A stretch of DNA of 32,965 nt from Oscillospiraceae bacterium (GTDB lineage Bacteria > Bacillota > Clostridia > Oscillospirales > Acutalibacteraceae), in assembly GCA_015066635.1 (NCBI GenBank), contig SVOA01000018.1, positions 1 to 32,965 of the forward strand. The letters run 5' to 3'. The position numbers and the translations under genes were made by a program. Positions 1-7,317 of this stretch are shown piece by piece. The notes under the pieces were generated by a model. It did no database searches and had not been told where the DNA came from. It was given only the letters and a program-made list of their open reading frames with translations. Numbering within the stretch: the stretch's first letter is position 1; each line of letters starts with the position of its first letter.

Positions 1-64
1 GCTTTTCCTTACAAATCAAGCGGTTATTCTTACCGCATTTTAACGGCATTCTGCTTTTTCGCAT
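1..64 (-). CDS. Partial ORF running off the left edge, unknown
   Basis: Reading leftwards from an ATG at 62-64, 21 codons are open to the window edge, giving a basic, Cys-containing N-terminus (MRKSRMPLKCGKNNRLICKE). A good Shine-Dalgarno (AAGGGAG on the minus strand, 70-76) lies 5 nt upstream, which is the main reason to list it. The product is not recognisable and the fragment is too short to prove coding. It could be the first gene of the mobile or accessory segment continuing to the left. Confidence 0.35.
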   Translation of the reverse strand, partial: MRKSRMPLKCGKNNRLICKEK

Positions 65-94
65 AATAACTCCCTTATCCGTGAGTCCAAGCAT

Positions 95-144
95 CGCCTG
101 AAGGCGTCTTGTTTCGGCAAGCCGAAAGAACGGGCAGAAGCCCG
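95..144. repeat. Three tandem short hairpins
   Basis: Three perfect inverted repeats follow one another: CGCC-TGAA-GGCG (95-106), TTTCGGC-AA-GCCGAAA (112-127) and CGGGC-AGAA-GCCCG (131-144). They sit between the partial leftward ORF and the K+ channel gene. None is followed by a T-run, so they are not ordinary intrinsic terminators. Nothing else recognisable is seen in 145-275 except the ribosome binding site of the next gene. A transfer origin, structured leader or phage/plasmid signal are possibilities only. Confidence 0.6.
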
Positions 145-275
145 AGCCCACTTTGATAAGTCCGACTATTGGTACAAAGCATTATTTTAAGCCAAATTCA
201 GGTTGTAAAAGCGGTTAGAATATGGTAAAATTAGAACGATTTAAATGCTATTATTTACCGCAAAGGATTTGTAAA

Positions 276-995
276 ATGAAACGAGATAAGATTTATTCGT
301 TAATAGATGGCGATGTTGGAACAAACAAACTAAGCCCTGTATACGATTATTTTATGATGGTAATCATAATAATCAGTTTAATTCCACTTGCCTTCAAAAC
401 AAAAACAATTGCATTCGACATTATCGATGCTGTCACAGTTACAGTTTTTATTATCGACTATATACTACGTTTTATTACTGCTGACAAACACCTAGAAAAA
501 GGAGCATTATCGTTTTTGCTTTATCCGATAACTCCATTAGCTATAGTCGATTTGATTTCAATCTTACCGAGCCTATCCATTCTGTCTTCGGGTTTTAGAA
601 TATTCAAACTGTTTAGACTGTTCAGAACTTTTAGAGTTTTCAAAGCATTCAAAATGCTCAGATACAGCAAGAGTGTAATTATAATTTTGAATGTTATTAA
701 AAAACAAAAGACAGCATTAATTGCGGTTCTAAGTTTTGCAATTGGTTACATTCTTATCGCTTCATTAGTTGTTTTTAATGTTGAACCTGATACATTCAAT
801 AGCTTTTTTGATGCGATTTACTGGGCGACCGTAAGCTTAACTACCGTTGGGTACGGAGATATTTATCCTATTTCATCAGCAGGTAGAATTGTTACAATGG
901 TTTCAAGTTTTATAGGCATAGCTATTGTTGCATTGCCGTCTGGCATTTTAACAGCCGGATATATGAACGAAATAAAGAATAGCGATGACGAATAA
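276..995 (+). CDS. Voltage-gated potassium channel-like ion transporter
   Basis: A 239-residue six-helix membrane protein of the ion transport (Kv/KvAP-like) superfamily. The pore loop carries the K+ selectivity filter TVGYGD near residues 190-195, followed by the last helix (S6). The fourth helix has arginine or lysine at about every third position (FRIFKLFRLFRTFRVFK), the voltage-sensor pattern. It should conduct K+ across the cytoplasmic membrane; gating is inferred from homology. An in-frame ATG exists at 222, but the ATG at 276 is preferred because AAAGGA (263-268) lies about 7 nt upstream and the family N-terminus begins about here. Codon use is much more AT-rich than in the genes after 2500, suggesting acquired DNA. 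The next gene starts 17 nt after the stop. Confidence 0.85.
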   Translation: MKRDKIYSLIDGDVGTNKLSPVYDYFMMVIIIISLIPLAFKTKTIAFDIIDAVTVTVFIIDYILRFITADKHLEKGALSFLLYPITPLAIVDLISILPSLSILSSGFRIFKLFRLFRTFRVFKAFKMLRYSKSVIIILNVIKKQKTALIAVLSFAIGYILIASLVVFNVEPDTFNSFFDAIYWATVSLTTVGYGDIYPISSAGRIVTMVSSFIGIAIVALPSGILTAGYMNEIKNSDDE

Positions 996-1012
996 ATCTT
1001 TTGGAGGTATTT

Positions 1013-2155
1013 ATGAAAGTTGGTTATAGAAAGCCAAGTGTTAAAAAATCAATAAAAGCTCGGACAACAGGAAAGATGAAAAGGAAAGTCAAAAAAGCCG
1101 TTAATCCTTTCTATGGAAAAAAGGGTATGGGATATATTAAAGATCCTAAAAGAGCTGTTAAGAATAAGGTTTACCATAAGACAACCTTCGGTACAAACGA
1201 TGTTGTTCGTGCTGTGAGCGGAGCGCATAATTCCTCTTCAAGAAAAGCATCGAATACGGACTTAAACACAAATAATATAAATCCAATAGTATATTCCTGT
1301 ATTACAATTTTCCTTGGTATATTTGGAGTTCATAGGTTTATTAACGGGCAAATAGGAATGGGCATATTATATTTGTTTACCGGAGGATTGCTAGGAATTG
1401 GCTGGATTATCGATTCGGTTAAATCAATCATTGTTGCTGTAAAAAGTTGTAAAACAATCCGTGCTGACGATGTTTTTGTTTCACAACCAAGAGCAGAAAG
1501 CTTTGCTCCACTGGTATCTCAAACAAATAGTACGGATGCCAAGCTTTTAGATTCAATAATTGTTAATGGCATAGATTATGATAGGAGATACATATACAGG
1601 AACATTATGATTGTCGGTATGCAATATCACGGAAATGTATCATTGTCATTAAATGATAAATTAACGCTTGAACTTGAACAAGATAATCAATACGATAATC
1701 ATGCAATTAAGGTTTTGGTAAAAAGAGATAATTGGGTGCATATTGGTTATGTCGCTAAAGAATTATCATGCAGAGATGTAATATATGATTATCTTAAAAG
1801 AGGTGACGTTGTAAGGGCTATAGTTGACAACGCTGAAAAATGCACAATGACTGTCGGGTTGTATAAAGAAGCATATAATTATGAAAACTATTATTCAAAA
1901 CAAACTCCAATTAAAAGTTTTAGCATAAGCTTTAAGGATATGTATGAGGACGACTTTGTTGTTGGAGAAGAAGTGGAATATGAGTACGATTCTCTTGAGG
2001 ACAAGGAGTTTATAGTTGTTGGCAGTGAACAAAAGCGAATACCAAAAAGTGTAGAAGATATTGTTGACGATACTTCTATAATCATGTTTATTACTTCGGT
2101 AAACGAAACGGATTCTGGCGTGTCGGTTAAAGTGTCAATCTTTGAAAGAGAGTAA
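1013..2155 (+). CDS. TM2-HIRAN domain membrane protein
   Basis: A 380-residue protein of three parts. Residues 1-70 are strongly basic (Lys/Arg-rich, with the stretch NPFYGKKGMG). Residues about 88-141 form a TM2 domain: two hydrophobic helices around the typical LGIFGVHRF turn and a second helix ending in GIGWIIDSV. Residues about 199-271 read as a HIRAN domain (GMQYHGN, then DNQYDNHAIKV, then HIGYVAKEL). HIRAN domains in SWI/SNF-type enzymes bind DNA ends; in a membrane protein the role is unknown. The start is the ATG at 1013, 5 nt after GGAGG (1003-1007), not the TTG at 1001. It is AT-rich like its neighbour and probably co-transcribed with it. Confidence 0.7.
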   Translation: MKVGYRKPSVKKSIKARTTGKMKRKVKKAVNPFYGKKGMGYIKDPKRAVKNKVYHKTTFGTNDVVRAVSGAHNSSSRKASNTDLNTNNINPIVYSCITIFLGIFGVHRFINGQIGMGILYLFTGGLLGIGWIIDSVKSIIVAVKSCKTIRADDVFVSQPRAESFAPLVSQTNSTDAKLLDSIIVNGIDYDRRYIYRNIMIVGMQYHGNVSLSLNDKLTLELEQDNQYDNHAIKVLVKRDNWVHIGYVAKELSCRDVIYDYLKRGDVVRAIVDNAEKCTMTVGLYKEAYNYENYYSKQTPIKSFSISFKDMYEDDFVVGEEVEYEYDSLEDKEFIVVGSEQKRIPKSVEDIVDDTSIIMFITSVNETDSGVSVKVSIFERE

Positions 2156-2180
2156 AAGAATAACCGTTGCGACTCGTCTG

Positions 2181-2199
2181 CAGTTTGTGCAGTAAACTG
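2181..2199. repeat. Small hairpin downstream of the TM2-HIRAN gene
   Basis: CAGTTT (2181-2186) and AAACTG (2194-2199) can pair around a 7-nt loop, 26 nt after the TM2-HIRAN stop. No T-run follows, so it is at best a weak transcription or mRNA end. The rest of 2156-2287 shows no gene I can support. Confidence 0.3.
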
Positions 2200-2287
2200 T
2201 GGTCAATTGAGATAAACCGTGTGCAATCGTGTATGCGACAAGTCCCGACAAACAAAAGCGCATAGCGAAAAAGCCCGATTTTAAGGC

Positions 2288-2319
2288 AAAAAAAGAGCAG
2301 GCTCAAAGCCTGCTTTTTT
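2288..2319. terminator. Bidirectional intrinsic terminator of tRNA-Leu
   Basis: An 8-bp perfect stem, AGCAGGCT (2296-2303) and AGCCTGCT (2307-2314), has a 3-nt loop. An A-run lies on the left and a T-run on the right, so it can stop transcription in both directions. On the minus strand it directly follows the CCA end of the tRNA. Confidence 0.85.
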
Positions 2320-2402
2320 GGTGCGGAAGACGGGACTTGAACCCGTACGGAGTTACCACACGCCCCTCAAACGTGCGCGTCTGCCGATTCCGCCACTTCC
2401 GC
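2319..2402 (-). tRNA. tRNA-Leu (anticodon GAG)
   Basis: On the minus strand the acceptor halves GCGGAAG (2402-2396) and CTTCCGC (2329-2323) pair perfectly. They are followed by discriminator A and an encoded CCA (2321-2319). The anticodon stem CACGT/GCGTG encloses the loop TTGAGGG with anticodon GAG, which reads CUC/CUU leucine codons. The long variable arm (TGGTAACTCCGTA region) and the T-loop GGTTCAAGTCCC fit a class II leucine tRNA. The 3' end faces the AT-rich segment to the left, a common attachment site for integrating elements. Confidence 0.95.
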
Positions 2403-2435
2403 AAGTGTCTGCCGCCGTTTTCTGCGGCAAATGGA

Positions 2436-2464
2436 ATTATAGCAAATATATATTGCGATGTCAA
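2436..2464 (-). promoter_or_regulatory. Consensus sigma-70 promoter of tRNA-Leu
   Basis: On the minus strand, TTGACA (2464-2459) and TATAAT (2441-2436) are separated by exactly 17 bp, both hexamers being perfect consensus. The -10 element ends 34 nt before the mature 5' end of tRNA-Leu, leaving a short leader for processing. Confidence 0.9.
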
Positions 2465-2520
2465 TATATTTTTTTAAAAAATTCGTATTTGCTTCGGCAA
2501 CACGGCGCTTTAACAAAATC

Positions 2521-4482
2521 TTAATTCTGTTTATTAAAGGAAAGAATCAGAATTTCAAACGGCTTCAGCTCCAATTCGACTGTGTCGCCGCAGGAATACG
2601 ATTCGCACAGGTCGTGTTCGTCCCCGAAAACACGCTCGGCTTTAAATTCCCCGCCTGTGCTGAGAAAACCGATTTTTCCGTCAAGAATCAAGTCGAATTC
2701 CGCTTTTGAATCAGAGGGGTTTCTTATCGCGGCGATACCTCTGCCGTCATCGGTAAACGAGCAAAATGCGTATGGCTTGCCCGCGTCGGGGTTCTGCCCC
2801 GTGAAAACGGCATTTTTGAGAATTCTGTAGTTTTCCTTTTGCCATTTTATTGCCCTGCTGAGAATTTTCCACTTTTCGTCGTTCATTATCGAACAGCTTA
2901 AATGGAGTTCGTTTAAACTCTGACCTCTGCAGGCGCAGAACATCAGATATTTTTCAAAATCTGCGTCGCTGTACTGAATTTTTGCGCTTTTGCCGTAAAT
3001 GGGTTCGTGGTTGTATATGCGGCAAAGCGGGACACGGCATTTGCGCCTTGTCAGTAACTCAAAGTAGCGGGAGTCGCGGTAACTGATTTCGGCGTCGGCC
3101 TGACTCTGTCCCTTGTATGCGTCGGAAAAACCGATGTCGCTGCTGTTTTGAAGCCATACGGAATTGACATACTGAAACCACCACGGCGAGGGGTTGACGT
3201 AGCAGGTCATATTTAGCCAGATGTCTTTACCCTGCGAAGCTCTGAGAGCGCGAAGCGACTTGAAAATCTCTGTCCAGCCCTCCCACATTTCGGTTAAGGC
3301 ATACATACCGTTGTGCCCGCCGACAATATGGCTGTGTCTTTTTTTGCTGCAGGGTTTAAGGCAGAAGCCGTCCAGCTTGAGGTAACTCAAATCAAGTCTT
3401 GAAACCGTTTCAAGCAGGAATTTTTTTGCGTTTTGCCGATAAGTTCTGTCCGCAATACAGATGTCGTGCGAAAGGGAATTGTATGCGCCGAGTTTTTTTC
3501 TCTGCATACGCTTTGCGAAGGTCTTCTGATAATTGTATCCGCCCCTCGGCCCGAACCACAGACCGAGAGATGAACCGAGCTTTTTTGTTAGCTCGGAAAC
3601 CTCCGCCAGTTCGCTCGGAAATTTTGCGTTGAAACTCCAGAACGGCGCTTTATAGTCGTTCCAACCGTCATCCACCGTATAGGCGTTCGGCTTCGGAATT
3701 CCGTTTTTTTCAAACGCTTCTGCAACCTCGCAGAAGGCTTTTTGTATTGTGCCCTCTGTTATGTCAAGCATACCGTCATACCAACTGTTATACTGAAGGC
3801 GGTATGAGCAGGGCAGGGATATGCTGTCGATATACTTAAAAAACGCCGTGCGCAAATCATACGCTTTTTTGCTGCGAGCACCGCCTGCTACGGACACGGG
3901 GCTTTCGGAAACCTCAGGAAACGCTTTGCCCGAGAAGTACTTTACCGCGCCGATACCGTCGGAAATGCTGTTCTCGGTTGCAGGGAATTCGCTGCCGAAA
4001 AAGAAACTGTCTGCATAAAACGGCTGTCCGAGAGAAAAATGGTAGCCGCAAAGTTCGTTCCCGTCTATATCCTGCGGAGAAAAGTCGCAGGAAACGGCAT
4101 TGCTCAGGTCAAGATACTCGGGGATAATGCAGTCAATTCTGCGCTTTTTGCCGTCGGAGAAAAAAACCTGTTTCTTTACTGCAAGGTCATCTGACGAGGC
4201 ACGGTAACAGACGGAAACTTCAAGTCCGTCATAGGGCTCAAATTTAACCGTCAGTTCGGAATCTGTGCGCTTTACCTCAGATACGGTAAGCTCATCCGAC
4301 GAAATCCGGCTGCCGTCGGTAAATAAAAAGATAAATTCCCGACTGTCTTTGCCGGGAAATAAATCTTCGCCCGATTGCAGACCGCGGAAATGAGAGGTAC
4401 TGAGCTTTCCGTCGGTTACATTAAGGTATCTCTGTATAGTTTCGCTTTCAATTACATAAATCATATTATCAGAATAATACAA
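2521..4482 (-). CDS. GH36 alpha-galactosidase-like glycoside hydrolase
   Basis: A 653-residue protein of the GH36/melibiase superfamily, expected to hydrolyse alpha-galactosides (melibiose or raffinose type) in the cytoplasm; no signal peptide is seen. An N-terminal beta-rich domain precedes a (beta/alpha)8 barrel beginning near YNSWYDG (231-237). Barrel motifs are YTVDDGWNDY (268-277), LGLWFGPRGG (306-315), YLKLDGF (367-373; D371 is the likely nucleophile) and LQNSSDIGF (444-452; D449 is the likely acid/base). Assignments are by family analogy, and other alpha-glycosidic substrates are possible. The start overlaps the upstream lipoprotein gene by 14 bp. No clear ribosome binding site is visible, so translational coupling is likely; an ATG at residue 7 is an alternative start. 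Confidence 0.85.
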   Translation of the reverse strand: MYYSDNMIYVIESETIQRYLNVTDGKLSTSHFRGLQSGEDLFPGKDSREFIFLFTDGSRISSDELTVSEVKRTDSELTVKFEPYDGLEVSVCYRASSDDLAVKKQVFFSDGKKRRIDCIIPEYLDLSNAVSCDFSPQDIDGNELCGYHFSLGQPFYADSFFFGSEFPATENSISDGIGAVKYFSGKAFPEVSESPVSVAGGARSKKAYDLRTAFFKYIDSISLPCSYRLQYNSWYDGMLDITEGTIQKAFCEVAEAFEKNGIPKPNAYTVDDGWNDYKAPFWSFNAKFPSELAEVSELTKKLGSSLGLWFGPRGGYNYQKTFAKRMQRKKLGAYNSLSHDICIADRTYRQNAKKFLLETVSRLDLSYLKLDGFCLKPCSKKRHSHIVGGHNGMYALTEMWEGWTEIFKSLRALRASQGKDIWLNMTCYVNPSPWWFQYVNSVWLQNSSDIGFSDAYKGQSQADAEISYRDSRYFELLTRRKCRVPLCRIYNHEPIYGKSAKIQYSDADFEKYLMFCACRGQSLNELHLSCSIMNDEKWKILSRAIKWQKENYRILKNAVFTGQNPDAGKPYAFCSFTDDGRGIAAIRNPSDSKAEFDLILDGKIGFLSTGGEFKAERVFGDEHDLCESYSCGDTVELELKPFEILILSFNKQN

Positions 4483-5476
4483 GGTTTTTCATGTTTTCGG
4501 GGGCATAAATACCGAATTCGTTTGACGCCGCCTTATTCATAAATATAGTCAGTTCAAGGTCGGAAGCAACGGGAAGCTGTGAGATTTTCTCTCCCTGCAT
4601 TACCTTATCGGCAAGCTCTGCCGCCGCCTTTGAAATATCCTCGTTTGAGGTGCATATACACATCAGCGCGCCCTTGCTGACCGCATACTGTGTGCTTGCA
4701 ATAACGGGCTTTGAATTTGCCGTGCACAGCTCAATTATCTCGGAAATATTATCTCTTATGAGCGCGTCGTCGGGAACGTATAAAGCGTCAACCCTCGACG
4801 AAAGAGTGTTAACTGCCGAGATGAGAGCGTTCTCGTTTTCTGCGCCCATAAGCTCAACGCTGTATGTGCTGTCGGAAAACAGCTTCTGCGCATTTTCGCA
4901 GAATTCCTTTGAACTCTCATCCGTGCTGTCATATACAATGCCGAGTGAATGGAGCTTCGGTGCCGAAATCTGCATTACCGGAATAAGCGCCTCAAAGGAA
5001 TTTGCAAACACCGAGCCCGTCATATTGCCTCCGGGAACCTCTGCGGTATCGGCAAGTCCCGCTTTTACGGGGTCGCGGACTCCGATAAAAATACAGGGAG
5101 CCGTGAGCTTTGCCGCCTTTGCCGCTTTTGCCGCGGCTTCGCCTACGGCTACAACAAGGTCATAGCTTTTATCCTGAAGTTCTGCGGCGTTCTTTGCAAG
5201 CGCTTCGCTGTCGCCGTCAGCGTTTTTGACATCAAATTTCATTTTTATTTCGTCATAGCCGAGCAGTCTCATACGAGCCGTAAAGGCATTTCTGATTTCG
5301 CTCGTATCGGAATTGTTGTCAAGCTGCAGAAATACTGCACTGTAGTTTTTGTCGCTGTCGTGAGGACTGGTCGAGGACGGCTCGTCGGTGCCGCCTTTTT
5401 TGGTGCCGCACGAACACATCAAAACAGTCAGTACAAGGCAAACTGCAACGGTAATAATTTTAGCTGTCTTTTTCAT
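4469..5476 (-). CDS. TrpX-type ABC substrate-binding lipoprotein
   Basis: A 335-residue extracellular lipoprotein resembling the ABC_sub_bind (PF04392, TrpX/YtfQ-like) family, which captures a small ligand for import. The N-terminus MKKTAKIITVAVCLVLTVLM is followed by CSCG, a lipoprotein signal with Cys23 as probable lipidation site and a Ser/Thr/Asp-rich linker. The mature part has family features such as the early DAxVAVGEAAAKAAK-like segment, APCIFIGVRDPVKAGL and a PDDALIRDN motif. The ATG at 5476 is chosen because GGAAGG lies 6 nt upstream and the signal peptide starts there; an in-frame ATG at 5542 would sit inside the promoter. No permease or ATPase gene is adjacent, which is unusual, since these usually form three-gene operons. 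It overlaps the GH36 gene, suggesting a joint role. Confidence 0.8.
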   Translation of the reverse strand: MKKTAKIITVAVCLVLTVLMCSCGTKKGGTDEPSSTSPHDSDKNYSAVFLQLDNNSDTSEIRNAFTARMRLLGYDEIKMKFDVKNADGDSEALAKNAAELQDKSYDLVVAVGEAAAKAAKAAKLTAPCIFIGVRDPVKAGLADTAEVPGGNMTGSVFANSFEALIPVMQISAPKLHSLGIVYDSTDESSKEFCENAQKLFSDSTYSVELMGAENENALISAVNTLSSRVDALYVPDDALIRDNISEIIELCTANSKPVIASTQYAVSKGALMCICTSNEDISKAAAELADKVMQGEKISQLPVASDLELTIFMNKAASNEFGIYAPENMKNLVLF

Positions 5477-5512
5477 TTTGCGCCTTCCGTTTTTAATAAT
5501 AAGATGTGTAGT

Positions 5513-5542
5513 ATTATATAACACCCGAAGGGAGTTAGTCAA
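5513..5542 (-). promoter_or_regulatory. Promoter of the lipoprotein-GH36 unit
   Basis: On the minus strand TTGACT (5542-5537) is followed after 18 bp by TATAAT (5518-5513). The start codon at 5476 lies 37 nt downstream of the -10. This places the longer in-frame ATG (5542) within the -35 and rules it out. Confidence 0.8.
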
Positions 5543-5571
5543 GGAAAGTTAATTCATATTTATATGTTTTG

Positions 5572-5592
5572 ATTACAATACAGTATTGTAAT
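5572..5592. promoter_or_regulatory. 21-bp perfect palindrome, probable operator
   Basis: The half-site ATTACAATAC (5572-5581) is repeated exactly inverted as GTATTGTAAT (5583-5592) around a single A. It covers the -35 hexamer of the yhhN-like promoter (5586-5591), where a bound dimeric regulator would block RNA polymerase. It also lies 30 bp behind the -35 of the divergent lipoprotein promoter. The TACA/TGTA arrangement recalls operators of winged-helix repressors, but no regulator gene is nearby to name it. Confidence 0.7.
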
Positions 5593-5614
5593 ATCTGACA
5601 GAATAATGTATAAT
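5586..5614 (+). promoter_or_regulatory. Promoter of the yhhN-like/mscS unit
   Basis: TTGTAA (5586-5591), a 17-bp spacer and TATAAT (5609-5614) lie 35 nt before the ATG at 5649. The -35 is embedded in the palindrome at 5572-5592. Confidence 0.75.
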
Positions 5615-5648
5615 ATTTCTGTATTAAATTCAGGAAAGAGGTTTGGAA

Positions 5649-6362
5649 ATGGCAGGAACTCATTATTATGTGATTGCTCTGACGGCGGGAATTATTCTGA
5701 CTTTTGTCTTTCTCATACTCAGAGTTAAAAAAGGCGGCTTTTTCGGACTGTTTTCAAAAACGGTTGCAAGCGTTGCGTTTATCGTAACCGCAATTACCGC
5801 CGCAAACGAAAAGAGGGCTATTCTTGAGTTTTCGCTGTTTATGATTCTGGGCTTTATGTTCGGAATGCTCGGCGATATATGGCTCGACCTTAAATGGATT
5901 TATGTTGAGGAGAAGGACTATTTCCTGTATGCGGGCTTTATTTCTTTCCTTGTCGGACACATTTTCTTTGTTTCGGCTATCGTGCACAATTCTCCGTGGA
6001 CGGTTCAGTCGGTCATAATCGCAGTTGCGGGTGCCGTTGCCATAGCGACCATAGCCGTACTGCTTGAAAAGCCGATGAAACTTGAGTACGGCAAATTCAA
6101 GCCCATAGTTTTCCTGTATTCGACAACTCTTTCTCTGACGCTGACCTCATCTGCGGTTACGGCGTTTATAACGGGCTTTGAAACTGCGTGGGTAGTAATG
6201 ACCATAGGCGCAGCGCTGTTCCTTTTCTCGGACCTCGTGCTTTCGGGTATGTACTTTGCAAAGGAACAGAATAAAAACACCCCTGTAAATGTCGTTATAA
6301 ACCACACTCTTTACTATGCGGCGCAGTTTATTCTTGCGAGCGCAATACATTTCGTTAAGTAA
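5649..6362 (+). CDS. YhhN/TMEM86-like integral membrane protein (lysoplasmalogenase family)
   Basis: A 237-residue protein of about eight membrane helices resembling the YhhN family (PF07947). Eukaryotic members (TMEM86) and some bacterial members hydrolyse the vinyl-ether bond of lysoplasmalogens. Family-like motifs are MLGDIWLDLKWI around residues 74-85 (conserved GD) and FLVGHIFFVSA around 101-111 (conserved GH), probably lining the active site. Plasmalogens occur in anaerobic Clostridia, which fits the enzyme role, but activity is inferred. The start is the ATG at 5649, 7 nt after AGGAAAGAGG (5632-5641); the TTG at 5643 is too close to that site. It is followed 14 nt later by mscS and probably co-transcribed. 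Confidence 0.7.
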   Translation: MAGTHYYVIALTAGIILTFVFLILRVKKGGFFGLFSKTVASVAFIVTAITAANEKRAILEFSLFMILGFMFGMLGDIWLDLKWIYVEEKDYFLYAGFISFLVGHIFFVSAIVHNSPWTVQSVIIAVAGAVAIATIAVLLEKPMKLEYGKFKPIVFLYSTTLSLTLTSSAVTAFITGFETAWVVMTIGAALFLFSDLVLSGMYFAKEQNKNTPVNVVINHTLYYAAQFILASAIHFVK

Positions 6363-6376
6363 TTTAAGGAGAAAAA

Positions 6377-7186
6377 ATGACTTTTAAAGAAGTTCTCGAT
6401 TATTCCGTCGGTTCGCTTACCGTGGGCAAGATTCTTGTCGCGGTGATAACCTTTGTTGTCGGATATATTGTAATTAAACTGATTACCGGCGCGGTCAACA
6501 AACTTATTGAGAAAACCTCTCTCGACGGGACGCTTCAGAAATACCTGAAGCTTGCCGTCAAGCTGATTCTTTTCTTTATACTTACGGTTATGACGGTTGA
6601 CGCGCTGGGCATTTCCCCGACAAGCCTGATAGCCGCTTTCTCGGTGCTCGGTCTTGCCGCGTCATTAGCAGTTCAGGACACGCTGTCAAATGTCGCGAAC
6701 GGAATTATGCTGCTCGTTTCCAAGCCTTTCCGCAACGGCAATTTTGTCGAGATAGACGGCGAGAGCGGTACGGTGGCATCCATAAGCCTTGTTCACACCA
6801 AGCTTGTAACCATTGATAACAAAATGGTCTTTGTGCCTAACAGTAAGGTTACTGCGGGGAAAGTCATCAACTACACCGCACAGCAGAGAAGAAGGGTTGA
6901 CCTTGAAATTTCGGCGTCTTACGACTCGCCGATTGACATCGTAAGAGCGGCACTGCTTGAAGCCGTTAAGGCGTCGGAGCTTTTCCTTGAAGTTCCCGAG
7001 AAGCCCTTTGCCGCGGTTATGTCCTATGATGACAGCAGTATAAGATATGTCGTCAGGGCGTGGACAGACACAAAAAAATACTGGCCCGCTTATTTTGCAC
7101 TTACGGAAAACATCAAAAAGGAATTTGATAAGGCGGGGGTTGAGATGACCTATAACCATATCAATGTCCATATGATAGAGAAATAA
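6377..7186 (+). CDS. MscS-family mechanosensitive ion channel
   Basis: A 269-residue small-conductance mechanosensitive channel that opens under membrane tension to release solutes on hypo-osmotic shock. Two N-terminal helices (about 16-38 and 55-80) precede the pore helix TM3, rich in Ala/Gly (AAFSVLGLAASLAVQDTLSNVANGI, about 86-110). The beta domain follows, with KPFRNGNFVEIDGESGTV and FVPNSKV, typical of PF00924, and then an alpha/beta C-terminal domain. The length is normal for YnaI/MscS-type channels without extra domains. AAGGAG (6366-6371) precedes the ATG by 5 nt. It is the second gene after the yhhN-like gene and ends at a weak terminator. Confidence 0.9.
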   Translation: MTFKEVLDYSVGSLTVGKILVAVITFVVGYIVIKLITGAVNKLIEKTSLDGTLQKYLKLAVKLILFFILTVMTVDALGISPTSLIAAFSVLGLAASLAVQDTLSNVANGIMLLVSKPFRNGNFVEIDGESGTVASISLVHTKLVTIDNKMVFVPNSKVTAGKVINYTAQQRRRVDLEISASYDSPIDIVRAALLEAVKASELFLEVPEKPFAAVMSYDDSSIRYVVRAWTDTKKYWPAYFALTENIKKEFDKAGVEMTYNHINVHMIEK

Positions 7187-7192
7187 TTGCAG

Positions 7193-7217
7193 GGCAGAAG
7201 AAATTCTGCCTTGTTTT
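7193..7217 (+). terminator. Intrinsic terminator-like hairpin after mscS
   Basis: GGCAGAA (7193-7199) and TTCTGCC (7204-7210) form a 7-bp stem with a GAAA loop, followed by TTGTTTT. It is positioned 7 nt after the mscS stop. Confidence 0.65.
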
Positions 7218-7252
7218 GTACCTTGAAAGGGACTTTGGTACCCTCGGACGGT

Positions 7253-7281
7253 TTGTGCAAAAACGCATTTAACGGTATAAT
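7253..7281 (+). promoter_or_regulatory. Probable rmuC promoter
   Basis: TTGTGC (7253-7258), a 17-bp spacer and a perfect TATAAT (7276-7281), 37 nt before the rmuC ATG. The -35 is weak. Confidence 0.55.
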
Positions 7282-7317
7282 ATCCTCAATTATGAAAGGA
7301 ACAGGAGAATAGAATCA

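Noticed and set aside
20-2166. Inverted 11-base match (CGGTTATTCTT near 20-30 and its complement near 2156-2166) as element ends
   Set aside because: A match of this length is expected about once by chance over 2 kb, and no transposase or target duplication is visible.
2239-2247. CAAGTCCCG, a 9-base match to the T-arm of tRNA-Leu, as an attachment site
   Set aside because: It is inverted relative to the tRNA, while integration gives direct repeats, and 9 bases is too short to be significant.
2229-2477. Open frames running through tRNA-Leu
   Set aside because: They overlap the tRNA, its terminator and its promoter and resemble nothing.
4949-5521. 190-codon open frame antisense to the lipoprotein gene
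   Set aside because: It is a shadow of codon bias in the lipoprotein gene; no ribosome site, family features or neighbours support it.
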